From assembly GCA_903870275.1 (NCBI GenBank), contig CAIQCK010000077.1, positions 1-64,000 of the forward strand: a stretch of DNA of 64,000 nucleotides, in the 5' to 3' direction. The position numbers and the translations under genes are program-made. Source of the DNA: an uncultured bacterium. Its GTDB lineage: Bacteria; Verrucomicrobiota; Verrucomicrobiia; CAIQCK01. The notes beneath the pieces are model-generated. The model made no database searches and was not told where the DNA came from. It saw only the letters and a list, made by a program, of their open reading frames with translations. The number at the start of each line of letters is the position of its first letter. Position 1 is the stretch's first letter. Shown here piece after piece: positions 15,169 to 24,302 of the stretch.

Positions 15169-16143
15169 TCACCGTCCCATCATGTCGGTCGCGATGCCGA
15201 TGGCGGTGGTGGGTCCGGCTTGAGGCAGCTCGACCAGGATGCGGTTGGCCAGGTCGGCGACCAGCTTCTTGTCGTCGGGCGTCGCATGCTGGCCTTTCAG
15301 CCAGATCAGCTTCTTCGGCTCGCGCGCCCGGTCGAACAATTTCTGCGCCGCCTCCGCCGGCATCCAGTCGTCGGCCTTGCCATTGAGCATCGTCAGCGGC
15401 CGCGGCGCGATGCGCTCGATGTAGCGGACCGGCTCGATGGGCTTGAACAACCACTCGCCGATCCGCCCCGCCGTTGCGGCGGAGCCGGGCAGCTTGAGCC
15501 GTCGCGCGTTCATCTCGATCAACCGGCCGATATTCGCGCCGGCCTGGATCAGCACGACGTGGGAAAACTGGTTCTGATCGTCCGCCGCGGCCGCCGCCGC
15601 GCAAATGAAGGCGCCCTCACCAATGCCGGCCAGCACGACGCGCTCCTTGTTCACCATCGGCTGCGCCGCCACAAAATCCCCCGCGAGCAGGACGCTGGAG
15701 ACCATGTGCATCGCCGCCTCGCGCGCCGCCCACACCGAACGGGCCGTCGTCACGTTGTTGGAAAAATCGAGCTTCACCGACTGCGGATAATCGAGAGCCA
15801 TCACCATCATGTTTTTCTGCGGCGGCAACGTATCCACCACCTTGCGTCCCGTCTCCATGCCCGCCACCAGGATCACCGCCGGCCACGAACCGCGTTTCCC
15901 GGACGACGACTCGGGAACGCTGGCGCGGCACATGACGTTCCGCCCCGTGTCGCTGCCCAGTTCCACGTCATACATCGCTATTTCATTCTCGGAGACCATG
16001 TTGGTGACGGGCGCGCTGATGAGTTTGCCCTTGTAGGCGCGGAACAGCGGCGTCCAGTCGCCCGCGTCGTAAAAAGCCAGTCCCCCGGCCGCCAGCAGCA
16101 CGAACACAGCAACGATGATCAGCATCCACTTCAAAAACTTCAT
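15169..16143 (-). CDS. membrane-anchored alpha/beta-hydrolase-fold protein lacking the nucleophile
   Basis: The 324-residue protein has an N-terminal membrane anchor (residues about 5-27) and an alpha/beta-hydrolase layout: VILVAGMETG near the oxyanion region, VMALDYPQS, VNKERVVLAGIGEGAF where the nucleophile elbow is expected, APRPLTMLNGKADDWMP with the acid-side Asp, and LKGQHATPDDKK with a late His. The elbow reads G-I-G-E-G, so the Ser/Asp/Cys of G-x-Nuc-x-G is Gly. It may be a non-catalytic relative. Its ATG overlaps the stop of the EF-P gene (ATGA), so translation is probably coupled. Confidence 0.6.
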   Translation of the reverse strand: MKFLKWMLIIVAVFVLLAAGGLAFYDAGDWTPLFRAYKGKLISAPVTNMVSENEIAMYDVELGSDTGRNVMCRASVPESSSGKRGSWPAVILVAGMETGRKVVDTLPPQKNMMVMALDYPQSVKLDFSNNVTTARSVWAAREAAMHMVSSVLLAGDFVAAQPMVNKERVVLAGIGEGAFICAAAAAADDQNQFSHVVLIQAGANIGRLIEMNARRLKLPGSAATAGRIGEWLFKPIEPVRYIERIAPRPLTMLNGKADDWMPAEAAQKLFDRAREPKKLIWLKGQHATPDDKKLVADLANRILVELPQAGPTTAIGIATDMMGR

Positions 16144-16709
16144 TCCACATTTTCCTTCCCAAGATATTTCCGCTCCCGCGTGTCCACGCGGATGATTTCG
16201 TCCGGCCCGATGAACAACGGCACCATGATCTCCAGCCCGCCTTCGAGTTTCGCTGTTTTGTAAGCCGCCTGCGAGCCGCCTTTCTGCGGCGTCGCGGTTT
16301 CCACCACCTTCAACGCCACGTGGTCCGGCAGCACGATGTCGAGCAGCTTGCCCTCAAGGAACATCGCCTTGTATTCCTCGTTTTCCTTCAGGAACCACCG
16401 CCGTTCGCCGACCAACTCGACTGTCATATCCAGTTCGTCGAACGTCTCCGCGTCGAGAAACACAAACTCGTTGCCCTGGTGGTAACTGAACTGCACCGGC
16501 CGCGTTTCCAGGTCCGCCGCCGGCACGCGCTCGTTGTCGGCAAACAGCCGCTCCACGACCCGCCCGGTCTTCAGGTTCCGCATCCGCGCGTGCATCTTCG
16601 GCTTGGCCTGCGCCGCACCGGACGAATGACAGTGCTCGATCACGTGCGGCGCGCCGTCCAGCATCAACGCCGTGCCGCGTTTGAACTCCGAAGGCAGAAT
16701 TGTTTGCAT
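16140..16709 (-). CDS. efp: elongation factor P lacking the tip lysine
   Basis: The 189-residue protein has all three EF-P domains: an N-terminal KOW-like domain (SEFKRGTALMLDGAPHVIE), a central OB domain (GNEFVFLDAETFDEL) and a C-terminal OB domain (PLFIGPDEIIRVDTRERKYL). EF-P relieves ribosome stalling at polyproline. At the tip, where E. coli has PGKGQA with the modified Lys34, this protein reads SGAAQA, so Lys is replaced by Ala (residue 32). It may be an EF-P-like paralogue comparable to YeiP/EfpL. The ATG at 16709 gives the normal length; its stop overlaps the start of the downstream hydrolase-fold gene. Confidence 0.85.
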   Translation of the reverse strand: MQTILPSEFKRGTALMLDGAPHVIEHCHSSGAAQAKPKMHARMRNLKTGRVVERLFADNERVPAADLETRPVQFSYHQGNEFVFLDAETFDELDMTVELVGERRWFLKENEEYKAMFLEGKLLDIVLPDHVALKVVETATPQKGGSQAAYKTAKLEGGLEIMVPLFIGPDEIIRVDTRERKYLGKENVE

Positions 16710-16945
16710 GGTCGCCTCCGCACAGAAACCATTACCCCAGCAGTATGCCACATCCGCCGGTTCTGACAAGTGGCGGATGGAACCGCCTCCGCTGGCGGCA
16801 AACAGCGCGCGCGGCGACGGTTGCGGCGCAAGCCGAAATTTTGTTGACCACCGCGTGGTCATGGAGCAAACTACTCGATGACTGGAAGCTGGGTGCTTGG
16901 TGTGTGGCGCAGGCGGACGACGGCAGTTAATTTCAAGAGGTCATC
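16710..16945. other. divergent intergenic region
   Basis: This spacer lies between the minus-strand EF-P gene and the plus-strand subtilisin gene and must carry both promoters. The only clear element is a ribosome site, AAGAGG, 6-7 bp before the ATG at 16946. Confidence 0.4.
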
Positions 16946-18952
16946 ATGCGATTTTTATCAGGAGTGTTTGGGCGAACCAACGGGCTGTCTCTACTGGCGG
17001 TTGTGTGCGCGCTGACGATGCCGGGCGCGGCGCAGGCGGGATTCGATTACGACGAAAGGGGCAATGCGTTTGTCACCGGGCAGGCTCTTGTTTCTTTCAA
17101 GCAGGGAACATCCCTGCTCACCATCAAATCCATCCTCGCGAAATACGGTGCAGACCCCAGCAGCATTCAATTCGTAGACCCGCAAACGGCGGTGGTCAAT
17201 TTCGACCAGAGAAAGGACGTGCTGAGTTTCTGCCAGCAAATAGGCGCGTCCAGCTGGGCAAACGCGGCTGCTCCCAATCACGTGGGTTATGTTTACTCTA
17301 GTCCCAACGACCCGCTCTACCCCTATCAGTGGGGCTTGGCGGCGCCGGGCGCCAAAACCGGCGCGGATTTCGTGGGCGCGTGGACTTATGTGCAGAATTA
17401 TAATAACTTGCGCACCGGAACGAAGGTCGCGGTCATTGATACCGGCTTGGACCTTCGGAATGTGGATTTTGGATCTTTCCCCTCTGATGCCTCATTTCTG
17501 CCTTTCAATTCCAATATTTATGCGCGGATGACCTTCACCAACGCCACGCCGTTTGCTGTGCCACAACTGAATCCGCCCACGTCCGGTTTCGCGCCCGGCG
17601 CTCCGTGGGATGATTTTGGCCACGGCACTCACGTGGCCGGCATCATTGCAGCCAAAACGGGCGATAACACCGGCGTGGCTGGAGGAGCGGGAGCCTCGAT
17701 TCTTTACCCGCTGAAAGTTGCTGACCGATCAGGCACTTATACGGAAGCCAATCTTGCCGCTGCCATCCGGTTTGCCGCTACCAACGGTTGCCGGGTGATG
17801 AACATGAGCCTGGGCGGAAGCCCTGGCACAAACGCCTTTGCGGTCACCAACGCCGTCATGTTCGCCTTGACTCAAACGACGGATACGACCGTGATTCCGA
17901 ACACAACATTCAAAGGCTGCGTCCTCGTCGCCGCCATGGGCAACACCGGCACCCAGACGCCGCTGGACCCGGCCGAAATTCCGGGTGTGGTCGCCGTTGG
18001 AGCGCAAAACCCCGACGGGACCCCTACTTTCTATTCGACCTCGGGCCCGTGGATCACGTTGATCGCGCCCGGCGGCGATGGTGGAGCCGGCGGCGGCGGA
18101 GCCACCAATAACTCGGGGCAGATTTTTTCCACGTATCCGCGATACAACGTCTCGATGGGCCCGCCCCTTATTCCCAATCCCGCCTTTACGAATCATTCGT
18201 ATATGTCCGGCACCTCGATGGCGGCGCCGCACGTGGCGGCGGCGGCGGCCTTGCTGTTGCAGAAGAAACCTTATCTGAGCCAGGCGCAGGTGTGTGCGCA
18301 GCTGGCCATGTTCTCCCGGCACGTGGCACCCATCGGGACCCTGACTAACGCAAACGGCTCGACAGTCCAAGTCCCTGATACGGCCTTTGATAACAACAAC
18401 GGCTATGGCCGTCTCGAAGCCAGCTACTTGCTCGCAGGCAAACAACCCACGGGGAACCCGGGCATCATCACTGGCATTCCACACGTCTTCCCGTTCAGCC
18501 CCCGCAATGAGGAAAACTACCCCGCCACGGGCGTGACCTTGCCCACCACGGACCGGACTCAATTTACCGCGACGGGCCTGGATACGATTGATATCGTGAA
18601 AGGCAACGCGTCCAACTTCTTCCGGGTGACCATCGTGGACGACCAAGGGGAACACCTCAGGAGCGCGCAAGTCATCGCTCATTTCGTGCTCCTCTATTAC
18701 CCAGCGCCGTCACCGGGGGTTTATCCATCCGGTTATCCGGGAGAGACCCTCAATGACATCGCGCTGTCTGACTTGGGCACAACCGGCGATCTTCTGAGCA
18801 ACGATTGCATTTACGCCAACGGCATTTTCATCCCCGGCGATTACTCCAACTGCATCCTCCAGGTGCAATACAAAGTCCAAAACGCCGTCGCCAACAACGG
18901 AACCAGCCTGAAACCCAACACCAACAGGGTGGTGAACGTTATAGTAAAGTAG
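16946..18952 (+). CDS. secreted S8 family subtilisin-like serine peptidase
   Basis: The 668-residue protein has a signal peptide (about 1-31), a propeptide-like domain (ALVSFKQGTS to about 125), and a subtilase domain with the full triad: Asp165 in VAVIDTGLD, His226 in FGHGTHVAG, Ser424 in SGTSMAAPHV, and oxyanion Asn333 in MGNTG. A glycine-rich insert (GGDGGAGGGG) sits before the Ser motif. The last 180 residues form a beta-rich domain of unknown role. It is secreted to the periplasm or beyond. It has a good ribosome site and stands alone. Confidence 0.92.
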   Translation: MRFLSGVFGRTNGLSLLAVVCALTMPGAAQAGFDYDERGNAFVTGQALVSFKQGTSLLTIKSILAKYGADPSSIQFVDPQTAVVNFDQRKDVLSFCQQIGASSWANAAAPNHVGYVYSSPNDPLYPYQWGLAAPGAKTGADFVGAWTYVQNYNNLRTGTKVAVIDTGLDLRNVDFGSFPSDASFLPFNSNIYARMTFTNATPFAVPQLNPPTSGFAPGAPWDDFGHGTHVAGIIAAKTGDNTGVAGGAGASILYPLKVADRSGTYTEANLAAAIRFAATNGCRVMNMSLGGSPGTNAFAVTNAVMFALTQTTDTTVIPNTTFKGCVLVAAMGNTGTQTPLDPAEIPGVVAVGAQNPDGTPTFYSTSGPWITLIAPGGDGGAGGGGATNNSGQIFSTYPRYNVSMGPPLIPNPAFTNHSYMSGTSMAAPHVAAAAALLLQKKPYLSQAQVCAQLAMFSRHVAPIGTLTNANGSTVQVPDTAFDNNNGYGRLEASYLLAGKQPTGNPGIITGIPHVFPFSPRNEENYPATGVTLPTTDRTQFTATGLDTIDIVKGNASNFFRVTIVDDQGEHLRSAQVIAHFVLLYYPAPSPGVYPSGYPGETLNDIALSDLGTTGDLLSNDCIYANGIFIPGDYSNCILQVQYKVQNAVANNGTSLKPNTNRVVNVIVK

Positions 18953-19030
18953 AGGGGCATAGATTTCATCTCCGGCGATCCGGGCGGGTTTTGTTTGCAA
19001 ACCAACCCGGATCGTCTATTTTTCACCCCA

Positions 19031-20887
19031 ATGAACGGTTCGTCCGGTTCGCTGCTGCGATTGTTTGGCTCCTTGAAAACCGCCGTCGTCACGCTTACCG
19101 CGCTGGCGATCACACTGGCTTGGGGCACCTTCTACGAATCCGCCCACGGCACGCCCGCCGCGCAGCGCGACATCTATCACTCGGCTTGGTTCAGCGCGCT
19201 GATGGGGCTCCTCGCCATCAACCTCGCCGCCGTCGCGCTGCTCCGCTACCCTTGGAAACGCCATCAGACCGGCCTCGTCGTCACGCATCTCGGCATCATT
19301 GTCTTGCTCATCGGCGCGATGATCGGCTTCCAGTTCGGCGTGGACGGCCACATCACGCTGACGGAGGGTGCCAGCACTGATACCGTCGTTTTCGACCAGG
19401 AAACCGTGCGCATCGCCAATCCGCAAGGCGCGACGCTTCGTGAAATCCCGCTCGACTTCGAGCGTTCGCCGCTGCCGGCCGGCGGCGCGCGCTACCGGCT
19501 CGGCGGCGGGCTGGAACTGGAACTGCAACAAGCTTGCCCCAACACCCGTGAAATGCTCGTCGTCGAACGCAGCGCCGGCCAGCCGAACCCGGCCGCGCAT
19601 GTGAAGCTCAGCAGCGCCGCGATGGGCGGCAGCGCCACGTTCGACGAATGGCTGTTCGCGCGCGATCCCAGCCGCGCCGAGATCAGCTTCGGCCCCGCCG
19701 CGTTGAGGATGGTCGAAGCCCAAAACGCCCAGGAACTGGCCGCGCTGACCGCGCCGCCCGCCAGCGCCGAACCGGACGGCAAGGGCGTGCTCGCGGTGGA
19801 TGCGGCGGGCAAACACTTCGAGTTCAAGCTGGCCGACGTGCTCGGCAAGAAGACGCCGCTCGGCGCGACCGGCTTCACCGCGGACGTACGCGGTTATTTT
19901 CCGGACTTCCGTTTTGACACCGAAACCAAAAAACCGGTCTCCGTCAGCGACCAGCCGAACAATCCCGCGGTGTTGCTTTTCGTGGCCGGCCCGGACACGG
20001 AGATCAAGTTCTTCCTCTTCGCCAACCATCCTGGCATGAACATCGCCTCCGCCGTCCGCGCAGAAAAAGGCGGCGAAAAAAACGTGACCGCCAACTACCG
20101 CTTTGCGCAGGCGGCGCGCGGCGCGCAACTCATGGTCGTGGCCGGCCCGGGCGATCAGTTGCATTACGTCAGCCGCGGCAGCGACGGCCGTTTCAGGACC
20201 GGCGCGCTGACCCAGACGACCGCCATTCAGACCGGCCTTGCCGATTGGGAACTGCATCTGCTCGACTTCGTGCCCGACGCGAAGCCTCGCGTGGAACTGC
20301 AGCCTGCGCCCGTGGGGCTGGAGGACGCCGGGCGCTCACCGGCGTTGCGGGTTGCCTTGCGCCAGGACGGGCGCGTCTCGCCGCCGGTGTGGGTGCGCTG
20401 GAGCCTGGCCACGCCGCTGACGCTCGGCGACAAGCGCGTGACGGCAAGCTATGGCTGGCTGACGCAGCCACTCGGTTTTACGGTGAAACTGGACAAGTTC
20501 CGGGCGAAGCGTTACGAGGGCACCGAGATGCCGGCGGACTTCCGCAGTTACATCACCATCGAGGACAACGCGCATGGCGTCACCGCGCAGCGCGAGGTGT
20601 GGATGAACAACCCCGTGACGTATCCGGACGGTTGGCTCGGCGTGCGCGGCTACAAACTCTCCCAAGCCAGCTACCGCGAAGCGCGGGCGGGCGAGCCAAA
20701 CGAAACCACGCTCGGTGTTGTGTGGGATCCGGGATGGCCGCTGAAGTTCCTCGGCTTCTGGACCATCTGTCTCGGCATCTTCATCATGTATTACATGCGG
20801 ACTTATTTTTTCAATTCACGCCAGCCGGCAACGCCGTCCGAACCGAAAGCGGGGCGGAACCAGCCTGCCGGCGGCGGCGCGCGATGA
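19031..20887 (+). CDS. cytochrome c biogenesis protein ResB-like
   Basis: The 618-residue protein begins with ResB-type membrane segments (SLKTAVVTLTALAITLAWGT, LMGLLAINLAAVALL, LVVTHLGIIVLLIGAMIG), carries a large periplasmic domain, and ends with one more membrane segment (FLGFWTICLGIFIMYYM). In system II cytochrome c maturation ResB and CcsA export heme and attach it to apocytochromes at the outer side of the inner membrane. The ATG at 19031 is preferred over the TTG at 18995. The CcsA gene starts 7 bp downstream, so the two form an operon. Confidence 0.85.
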   Translation: MNGSSGSLLRLFGSLKTAVVTLTALAITLAWGTFYESAHGTPAAQRDIYHSAWFSALMGLLAINLAAVALLRYPWKRHQTGLVVTHLGIIVLLIGAMIGFQFGVDGHITLTEGASTDTVVFDQETVRIANPQGATLREIPLDFERSPLPAGGARYRLGGGLELELQQACPNTREMLVVERSAGQPNPAAHVKLSSAAMGGSATFDEWLFARDPSRAEISFGPAALRMVEAQNAQELAALTAPPASAEPDGKGVLAVDAAGKHFEFKLADVLGKKTPLGATGFTADVRGYFPDFRFDTETKKPVSVSDQPNNPAVLLFVAGPDTEIKFFLFANHPGMNIASAVRAEKGGEKNVTANYRFAQAARGAQLMVVAGPGDQLHYVSRGSDGRFRTGALTQTTAIQTGLADWELHLLDFVPDAKPRVELQPAPVGLEDAGRSPALRVALRQDGRVSPPVWVRWSLATPLTLGDKRVTASYGWLTQPLGFTVKLDKFRAKRYEGTEMPADFRSYITIEDNAHGVTAQREVWMNNPVTYPDGWLGVRGYKLSQASYREARAGEPNETTLGVVWDPGWPLKFLGFWTICLGIFIMYYMRTYFFNSRQPATPSEPKAGRNQPAGGGAR

Positions 20888-20894
20888 CCACTTT

Positions 20895-22550
20895 ATGAAA
20901 CATCGGCTGACAGGAATTCTGATTGGGCTTGTGGCCGCGGCGTGCGCGGCACAGGCGGCGGTGGATTGCACGGCAGCCGGACGGCTCGCCATTCAGGAGG
21001 GCGGACGCAAAAAACCATTCGACACGTTCGCCCGCGAGATCGTGCAACGCATCACCGGCAGGACGCGCTTCAACGACCGCGATCCGGTCGAGTTGGTGTT
21101 TTCGATCGCGTTCGCGAAGGACGAATCGGAATGGTCCGGCCAGAAAATCATCCGGCTCGGCTACCAACCGTTCAAGGCGCGGCTTGGTCTTCACGAAACG
21201 GACAGTTATTTCAGCTACCGCGAACTGGCCGGCAACGCCAAACTCCGCTCGCTCTTCGAGGAACTGGGCAAATCGCAGGGCATGGAGGGCAAGGGCAAGG
21301 CCAAGGATCCGCTTCAGGACGAAATCAACGCTCTCGGAAACAAGCTCCATGACATCGAGTCGCTCGTGGACCGCAGCGCGCTCGCGCTGGTGCCGCATCC
21401 GAACGACCCCGACGCCGCGTGGATTTCGCCCGACGACGCGGCGAAAATGGCGGGTTACTGGCCAAACGACACGAAGAAAATTCAGGAGCAGTTTCAGGCC
21501 GTCGGCAGGGCGTATCAGGAAGGCGACGCAGCGGTGCTGGCGCGCCAATGCGAGGCGTTGGCCGCGCTGCTGCGCCAGTTGAGTCCGAAAGTTTACCCGG
21601 ACCAGCCGGCGCTGGAGCGGGAGATCACCTACAACCATCTGCGGCCGTTCCGCTGGTCGTGGACATTGCTTCTGCTGTCGTTGCTGGTGCTGGTGATGAC
21701 GAGCAAACTGCGCCACCCGGTCTTCTACGGGAGCGGCATGGCGCTCTACATCGCCGGCCTCTGCATGTTGATCATCGGTTTCGTCTATCGCTGCCTGATC
21801 GCGGGCCGGCCGCCGGTAACCAACATGTATGAATCCGTGATCTGGGTAGGTTTCGGCGCGGCGGCGTTTGCGCTGGTGTTCGAGCTGATCTACCGCTCCC
21901 GCTACTTCGCCACGGCGGCGGCGGGTTTTGTCGTGCTCGCACTGTTGCTGGCGGACCAGTTCCCCAATGTGCTTGATCCAAACATCCGGCCGCTGACGCC
22001 GGTGCTGCGCGACAACTTCTGGCTCACGACGCACGTGCTGACGATCACTCTCGGTTATGCCGCGTTCGGACTGACCTACGCGCTTGGCCACGTCTCGCTC
22101 GCGTTCCATCTCTGGCGGCCGTCGGCGCGTCCGCAACTCGACGCGCTCACGCAATACACCTACCGCGCCATGCAGGTCGGCGTGTTGCTGCTGGCCGCCG
22201 GCACGGGCCTTGGCGGGTTGTGGGCGAATTACGCGTGGGGCCGCTTCTGGGGCTGGGACCCGAAGGAGACTTGGTCGCTTATCGCGTTGCTGAGCTACCT
22301 CATCGTGCTCCACGGCCGCTACAGCGGCTGGCTGACGACCTTCTCGCTCAACGTCGCCGCGTGCGTCTGTTTCAACGCCGTGCTGATGGCGTGGTATGGT
22401 GTCAACTTTGTGCTTGGCACCGGGCTGCACAGCTACGGCTTTGGCAGCGGCGGCCTCGGCTATGTGGCGGCATTCGTCGCGGCGGACATGGCGTTCGTCG
22501 CCTTCGCTGCGTGGCGTTTCAAGAACGCTGCCGGCGCAACGCCAGTCTGA
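20895..22550 (+). CDS. ccsA: cytochrome c biogenesis protein CcsA/ResC-like
   Basis: The 551-residue protein has the heme-handling WWD-type motif in the C-terminal part (WGRFWGWDPKETWSL) and several flanking His residues in membrane helices (THVLTITLGYAAFG, LIVLHGRY, LGTGLHSYGFG). About 250 N-terminal residues form a signal-like start and a periplasmic domain before the first CcsA helices, a longer form seen where ResB and CcsA parts are rearranged. With the upstream ResB-like protein it makes the system II heme lyase. No cytochrome gene is next to it here. Confidence 0.9.
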   Translation: MKHRLTGILIGLVAAACAAQAAVDCTAAGRLAIQEGGRKKPFDTFAREIVQRITGRTRFNDRDPVELVFSIAFAKDESEWSGQKIIRLGYQPFKARLGLHETDSYFSYRELAGNAKLRSLFEELGKSQGMEGKGKAKDPLQDEINALGNKLHDIESLVDRSALALVPHPNDPDAAWISPDDAAKMAGYWPNDTKKIQEQFQAVGRAYQEGDAAVLARQCEALAALLRQLSPKVYPDQPALEREITYNHLRPFRWSWTLLLLSLLVLVMTSKLRHPVFYGSGMALYIAGLCMLIIGFVYRCLIAGRPPVTNMYESVIWVGFGAAAFALVFELIYRSRYFATAAAGFVVLALLLADQFPNVLDPNIRPLTPVLRDNFWLTTHVLTITLGYAAFGLTYALGHVSLAFHLWRPSARPQLDALTQYTYRAMQVGVLLLAAGTGLGGLWANYAWGRFWGWDPKETWSLIALLSYLIVLHGRYSGWLTTFSLNVAACVCFNAVLMAWYGVNFVLGTGLHSYGFGSGGLGYVAAFVAADMAFVAFAAWRFKNAAGATPV

Positions 22551-22636
22551 ACCTCCTGGCGCCGGTACGGAACACCTTCGTAACGAGCATCTTTTCTTCC
22601 CGTCGTCCATCGTGACGCGGCAGGGGTGAACGCCGG

Positions 22637-22888
22637 CTAGGACAATCTTGCTTTGGCAAACAGCCGCCTCGCTTCACGAAGCAGCCGGCGAATCTGGCCG
22701 TCGTCCGTTCGTTCACTGAAACCCGCGCGCTGTTTCAACAGGTCGAAACGCAGCCGGCCTGCAAGGCCTTGCCGGCTTGCCTCTCTCTCCGCGCACCAGA
22801 GTTTCTGGAGCTGAGCTGTCCGTTCGTCGCAGTTTCTCTCCCTCTTGCCAACCTGTCTCCTGATATCCTGGATCGGATGCGATACCAT
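22637..22888 (-). CDS. small hypothetical basic protein
   Basis: The ATG complementary to 22886-22888 is preceded by a near-perfect ribosome site (GGAGG, 4 bp before the ATG), which makes this 83-residue frame believable. The product is Arg/Lys-rich and largely helical (IQDIRRQVGKRERN, LQKLWCAEREAS, LLREARRLFAKARLS). No family is recognised. It lies downstream of the unknown secreted protein gene on the same strand, 64 bp away. Confidence 0.4.
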   Translation of the reverse strand: MVSHPIQDIRRQVGKRERNCDERTAQLQKLWCAEREASRQGLAGRLRFDLLKQRAGFSERTDDGQIRRLLREARRLFAKARLS

Positions 22889-22952
22889 GTTGCCTCCGCC
22901 ATTTAAAAGTTGACCGCCCCCTGACCGGCTGGGTTTGCCACCGTCTGCAAAC

Positions 22953-24254
22953 TCAGCGGTCCGTAACCGCGCGCCACACACCGTTCTGACACCGGTATTT
23001 GCTTTCGCCAACCACCGCCTCGGCGCCCTCTTCAAACGAGATGGCCAATGATTGCAGGTTCATTTGAATTTTCCCGCCGCCCAACCTGACGAGCGGCAGA
23101 CCCTCGGTTTCTATGCGGAGAATTTCGCACCCTTTCTTCATTTCCACAAACAGGGTCGGGCCGGCGGAACCCGGGTTGCAGCCCCAAGTTCTCATGTCCG
23201 AATGGATTTGGGTCGCGGAGGTGATGCGATACTTCTCGTGCAGTTCAACCAAACGATCCGCGAGACTCTTTCGCATCTGCGAGGAAAGAGCCACGGGCAG
23301 CAAACCCAGGCGGTCCAAACGGACGACGACACAAAGGAGTTTCAGCGCGGCCAGATCGTTGATGATGTCCGGACGTAAAGGTCGTGGAGCCGGGTCGTTG
23401 GCGGCAACGAGACGGGCACCGGAGGAAAGACGAGCCGTTGGCTCCAAGACGGCTTTGAGATGCACCTGCGGCGCGACGGTGCTCAACTGGACTTTTTCGC
23501 CGCTGGGCAACGTCACGGTCCCTTTTCCGCGAATGTAAACGTAGCCGTCCTTCGTAAGAAGAAACGTCAGAGGGTTCAAGGGATCGTTGTCACTCGCGAA
23601 CACATATCGACCGATGGTGATCTCCCCCATAAACCTGTGGATGCTTCCCTCCGTGCCCGCCGGAAACAGGACGACGTGCCCCCCCGCCCGAACATAATCA
23701 AACATGAGATTTCCGTCGCCTTCGTAGAGCGATCCCAGACGAACGCCCTCCGCCAACGCCACGCCGCAGAGCGGGTCGAACTTCTCTTTTTCGAACAGGC
23801 GCGGAATCGTTTGCCACACCGCGCCCGCCGAATAGATGGAACTGTAATCCGTACCGGCGCGCTGGAACATGATTCCGGCCTTCGTTTTCAGCATGTTCAA
23901 CCCGTCGCCATGTCGCAGGGGATAAATCCACTCCAGCACAACGTCCTTGCCGGGCCTGTCGCTGGTGTCCTTGGCAATCGGAAGCTTTCCACTGCCCGCA
24001 ATACAGATTTTGCCACGCAATGGGCTCGCGCCGATGGGCCGAATATCTGAAATGACGTAGGACCCTTTCGCGCCGTTTTTCGTCAAGGCTTCGACAATCT
24101 GCGCTTCGATCACGGGAACCTCGTTGATCGAATTAACCGCATTTTCTCCTGCGCCGCCGATCGGGTCTTCCGCGCCGGCGGCCAAGTTGCAAAACAGCAA
24201 CGAGGACGCAACCAACAGCAATCCCGCCATCCAACTCTTGTTTTCTTTTCTCAT
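22953..24254 (-). CDS. secreted protein of unknown function
   Basis: The 433-residue protein has a clear signal peptide (WMAGLLLVASSLLFCNLAAGA). The rest has a beta-rich look with a segment typical of FecR or dockerin-free metal-independent domains (VYIRGKGTVTLPSGEKVQLS) and single Cys residues spaced through the chain, but nothing diagnostic. It lies 48 bp downstream of the autotransporter gene on the same strand and may be co-transcribed with it, suggesting an envelope role. Confidence 0.65.
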   Translation of the reverse strand: MRKENKSWMAGLLLVASSLLFCNLAAGAEDPIGGAGENAVNSINEVPVIEAQIVEALTKNGAKGSYVISDIRPIGASPLRGKICIAGSGKLPIAKDTSDRPGKDVVLEWIYPLRHGDGLNMLKTKAGIMFQRAGTDYSSIYSAGAVWQTIPRLFEKEKFDPLCGVALAEGVRLGSLYEGDGNLMFDYVRAGGHVVLFPAGTEGSIHRFMGEITIGRYVFASDNDPLNPLTFLLTKDGYVYIRGKGTVTLPSGEKVQLSTVAPQVHLKAVLEPTARLSSGARLVAANDPAPRPLRPDIINDLAALKLLCVVVRLDRLGLLPVALSSQMRKSLADRLVELHEKYRITSATQIHSDMRTWGCNPGSAGPTLFVEMKKGCEILRIETEGLPLVRLGGGKIQMNLQSLAISFEEGAEAVVGESKYRCQNGVWRAVTDR

Positions 24255-24302
24255 GACAATCTCTCGTCCACGGCCGTTGATTTCAGACGCGACGCTTGTG
24301 AA

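Noticed and set aside
20811-22610. 599-residue minus-strand open frame opposite CcsA
   Set aside because: His/Arg-rich shadow without any family sign.
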